DNA of 64,000 bases from Arthrobacter sp. CDRTa11 (lineage in GTDB: Bacteria > Actinomycetota > Actinomycetes > Actinomycetales > Micrococcaceae), in assembly GCF_026427775.1 (NCBI RefSeq), contig NZ_CP044532.1:62001-126000 (forward strand). Direction: 5' to 3'. Made by a program: the position numbers and the translations under genes. Below the pieces are notes generated by a model, which had not been told where the DNA came from, ran no database searches, and saw only the letters and a program-made list of their open reading frames with translations. This document shows, one piece after another, positions 61,670 to 64,000 of the stretch. Position 1 is the stretch's first letter, and every line of letters begins with the position of its first letter.

Positions 61670-62140
61670 GGTGCCTCCGAAAAGGTAGCTGCGGTTAGGA
61701 AAAGCTTTCCGGCGCCCTGGCCGGGAAGAAGAAGGTGATCAAGCTAACACAGCAGAAGAAGGGGGCCTCGGGCGAGGCGAATGTTGCACGTCGAACACAC
61801 CAAGTCCTTACGAAAAGGCAGGCATTAGGCATCGCGAGCGTAAGAATTACTGATTTAGACCAGAAAAATGAGTAAGCAGCGCTAAGGGGCTGCTACGAGA
61901 GGCGGCCTGCCCTAAGTGGCAGGAGGAGGCGAGCGGCGGGCCGTTCCGTCTTCGGTGGATGGAAGCGCAACGAGGACGCTCCTGAGTGTCTGGAGATGTG
62001 CGACCGCAAGGCCCATCTCATGCAAAGGGGCCTAGGAACCGCTCTGAGCAACAGAATCCCTTACGCATAGCACCGCCAGCTTTCACGCCTGCTTATGCAT
62101 TGCTACGTTCTTCAGGAATCCCCGAACGGAAGGAACGAGC
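61670..62140. other. divergent intergenic region, no gene seen
   Basis: About 470 bp between the leftward permease leader and the rightward DUF6421-type gene. It should contain both promoters. I see no convincing -35/-10 pair, operator palindrome or small gene. Confidence 0.4.
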
Positions 62141-63544
62141 ATGTCTGTAATTGCAAACCTGGAAGTGGCAGCCACCCAGGCAGAAGACCTTATGGTGCTC
62201 CCGGCATGGCAGGCTCTGAAGGCCGCCGTCATCGGGCTGCAGCAGGTTCAGGTCCAGGACGGTTCCGTTCCGGAACCAGCGGACCATAGTCAGGCGCGCC
62301 GGCATGTCGGCATCATCACTGACTCCCTCAACGAACTGCGCGCTCATCTTCCCCACGACAGCGACTACCTGGAACTGCTCGTGCAGGACTTCCAGCGGTG
62401 GGAGTCTGAGGGCTTCGCCGGGCCTGACTTCCTGGACTCGTTGGTAGCCTTCCATCCCGAGCAGTGGCGCATCGACGGGCTGCCGCACCTGGTTGTGTTC
62501 CCCATGTACACGCAAAACGGCAGCACCAACCGCTACGTTGAGGCCGTCATCGTCGAGGTTATCTGGCCTTCTTTCGTCGCTGAACTGGAGGCGGGCAACT
62601 ATTCGAACAAGCTGTTTGTCCCCATCAGGTTCGTGGATTTCACACCCGGTTACGACACGAACTCTGCAGTGCTCTTCCCCGAGAGCGTTGCGGTCCGAAG
62701 CACCCCCTCGTTCACCTGGGGAGGCATATTTGCGGACCGCGAAGCTGCCCGGTTCCGCCGCGTCCTTAAAGCTGCTGCCGACGTTACTTCGTTGGACCTG
62801 CCCGCGGACGCCGCGGAACTGATCGAAGACCACCACCTCACGGAGAAAACCTTCGTGATGTGGGATCTGATTCATGATCGGACCCACATGCGCGGTGACC
62901 TGCCCTTTGACCCGTTCATGATCAAGCAGCGGATGCCCTATTTCCTTTACTCTCTGGAGGAGCTCCGCTGTGACCTGACCGCCTTCCGCGAATCAGTCCT
63001 CATCGAGCGGGATGAAACGGCGTCCGAGGACGCACGCAAGCACGCCAAGCTGGTCCAGTACGCCGTAATCTTCGACCGCATTTTCCGCTTCGCCATTACC
63101 GGGAACCGGGTCCGTAACTACGACGCCGTGGGCGGCCAGTTGCTGTTCGCCTGGATGCACCAACACCGGGTCCTGCACTGGACCGATGGAAAGTTGAGCA
63201 TCGACTGGAAGGACGTCGCTGACGTGGTCATAGAGCTGGGCCGGCGCATCGAAGAACTCTACTGGCGTTCGATCGACCGGCCCAAGACAGCACACTGGCT
63301 CGCTGCCTATGAGCTGGTCTCCGAAACCCTCACTCCCCACCCGGCATCTGTGTGGGCCAAGGGACCGGAGGCGCTTCCGCTGGACGGCCCGCCGCGGGGT
63401 CTGACGGATCAGATCCTTGATGACGAATTCCCCCTGTCGATGTTCTACGAGGCACTGGAGAAGAAGATGCGCCCTGTTATTGATTCAACTGAAGGAATCA
63501 CCGGTAAGAGCCCTGTGAAGACTGAGGGCGAGGCGGGCGCATGA
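62141..63544 (+). CDS. DUF6421-type protein
   Basis: 467 aa, soluble, mixed alpha/beta. I base the family on overall resemblance to a conserved actinobacterial protein of this length found next to an SDR. Distinct segments are HLVVFPMYTQNGSTNRYVEA, WDLIHDRTHMRGDLPFDPFM and YWRSIDRPKTAHWLAAYELV. The HDRTHMRG part has closely spaced His and acidic residues that could bind a metal. GGAAGGAACG precedes the ATG. It overlaps the following SDR (ATGA), a coupling that suggests a joint role. No activity is known to me. Confidence 0.7.
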   Translation: MSVIANLEVAATQAEDLMVLPAWQALKAAVIGLQQVQVQDGSVPEPADHSQARRHVGIITDSLNELRAHLPHDSDYLELLVQDFQRWESEGFAGPDFLDSLVAFHPEQWRIDGLPHLVVFPMYTQNGSTNRYVEAVIVEVIWPSFVAELEAGNYSNKLFVPIRFVDFTPGYDTNSAVLFPESVAVRSTPSFTWGGIFADREAARFRRVLKAAADVTSLDLPADAAELIEDHHLTEKTFVMWDLIHDRTHMRGDLPFDPFMIKQRMPYFLYSLEELRCDLTAFRESVLIERDETASEDARKHAKLVQYAVIFDRIFRFAITGNRVRNYDAVGGQLLFAWMHQHRVLHWTDGKLSIDWKDVADVVIELGRRIEELYWRSIDRPKTAHWLAAYELVSETLTPHPASVWAKGPEALPLDGPPRGLTDQILDDEFPLSMFYEALEKKMRPVIDSTEGITGKSPVKTEGEAGA

Positions 63545-64000
63545 GCCAGGATCTCTCGGGGCGTACGATCGTCGTCGCCGGTTCCACAAGCGCTGCCGGA
63601 GTGGCAGTAGTCCGCGCCCTTTCGCAGGCAGGGGCACGCGTAGCCGCAGTGGACATTCTTGAGGACCGGGTGCAGGAGCTCTCTGGTACGTACCCGAGCG
63701 TCGCCGGCTATGTCTGCAACCTCGCGGACCTGCAGGCCGTTGAGGACTTAGCGGCCTCGGTCCGGAACGATCTGGGTCCCGTGGACGGCCTTATCCACCT
63801 AGTAGGAGGGTGGCGGGGAGGTGCCGGCATCAGTGGCCAGGCGGATGAAGACTGGGACTTCCTGCATACCAGCGTCCTCACCACCCTGAGGAACACCAGC
63901 CGCGCGTTCTACGATGACCTGACTGTTTCCCCTGTGGGACGCCTGGCCATCGTGTCCGCGCAGTCCGCTTCCTCCCCAACAGCCGACGGCGCCGCTTACG
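63541..64000 (+). CDS. SDR-family oxidoreductase, N-terminal part (cut by window edge)
   Basis: 153 codons from an ATG overlapping the upstream stop, open to the window end. SDR features: TIVVAGSTSAAGVAVVRALS (cofactor motif, altered to GSTSAAG), VAAVDILEDRVQ, the Asp in CNLADLQAVED, and the NNAG position replaced by LIHLVGGWRGGAG. The catalytic Ser stretch (IVSAQSASSP) is just visible, and the Tyr-Lys lies at or past the edge. Coupled to the DUF6421-type gene. Confidence 0.8.
   Translation, partial: MSQDLSGRTIVVAGSTSAAGVAVVRALSQAGARVAAVDILEDRVQELSGTYPSVAGYVCNLADLQAVEDLAASVRNDLGPVDGLIHLVGGWRGGAGISGQADEDWDFLHTSVLTTLRNTSRAFYDDLTVSPVGRLAIVSAQSASSPTADGAAY

Noticed and set aside
1..64000. CRISPR arrays, tRNA and rRNA genes
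   Set aside because: I looked for regular short direct repeats, cloverleaf-like sequences and rRNA-like stretches and found none.

Overview
The window is high-GC actinobacterial DNA. GTG and TTG starts are frequent, genes sit in tight ATGA-overlapping operons, and the gene content fits a soil member of the Micrococcaceae (Arthrobacter / Pseudarthrobacter group). That assignment is inferred from composition and gene content; no rRNA gene is present to confirm it. I see no rRNA, tRNA, CRISPR array or intact transposase.

Layout. (1) 1-4.4 kb: core-like genes: a partial XRE regulator, a zinc alcohol dehydrogenase, a VOC protein, a secreted ALF-repeat protein and a small membrane protein. (2) 4.6-11.9 kb: a 5-oxoproline / D-glutamate module: pxpA, a fused pxpB-pxpC, a biotin carboxylase-BCCP protein, a GntR/FCD regulator, and an opposing operon with an NRAMP-like transporter and a DUF1445 protein. 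Identical palindromes at both promoters tie it together. (3) 11.9-14.9 kb: a DUF5997 / LysR-effector-domain pair, then gene-poor DNA with fragments. (4) 14.9-22.6 kb: dihydroxyacetone-kinase-like dhaK/dhaL, divergent from a sugar ABC importer without its own ATPase, an FAD oxidoreductase and a GntR regulator. (5) 23.6-39.1 kb, module A: a tandem-IclR regulator; a leftward operon (sugar-type ABC importer, maleylacetate reductase, aldo/keto reductase, hydroxyquinol 1,2-dioxygenase) divergent from a second tandem-IclR gene; then a rightward operon with two Gfo/Idh/MocA dehydrogenases, a TIM-barrel isomerase/dehydratase, a small SH3-like protein and a periplasmic-binding-fold protein lacking a signal peptide. 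(6) 39.5-42.5 kb: NTF2-like protein, pcaF, pcaI and pcaJ. (7) 42.9-57.2 kb, module B: a collapsed ABC-ATPase/SDR scar, then a second full set: sugar ABC importer, SDR, hydroxyquinol dioxygenase, maleylacetate reductase, zinc-type dehydrogenase and TIM-barrel protein, bracketed by two related XRE-cupin regulators and followed by a paralogue of the module A Gfo/Idh/MocA gene. (8) 57.2-64 kb: degenerate repeats, a two-gene cupin-like / membrane-protein pair (one frameshifted), an amino-acid permease with an upstream ORF, a DUF6421-type protein and a partial SDR.

How it fits together. Modules A and B both join a sugar/polyol-type importer, several NAD(P)-dependent dehydrogenases and an IolE-like TIM barrel to hydroxyquinol 1,2-dioxygenase and maleylacetate reductase. 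The shared PcaIJ/PcaF enzymes would turn 3-oxoadipate into succinyl-CoA and acetyl-CoA. No aromatic-ring hydroxylase is visible. The most interesting reading is that a cyclic polyol (a deoxy-cyclitol such as quercitol is the simplest by formula) or an aryl glycoside is oxidised and dehydrated to hydroxyquinol, which then enters the lower aromatic pathway. This is inference. The modules are flanked by three copies of a degenerate ~250-310 bp repeat, and both show shared operator sequences.
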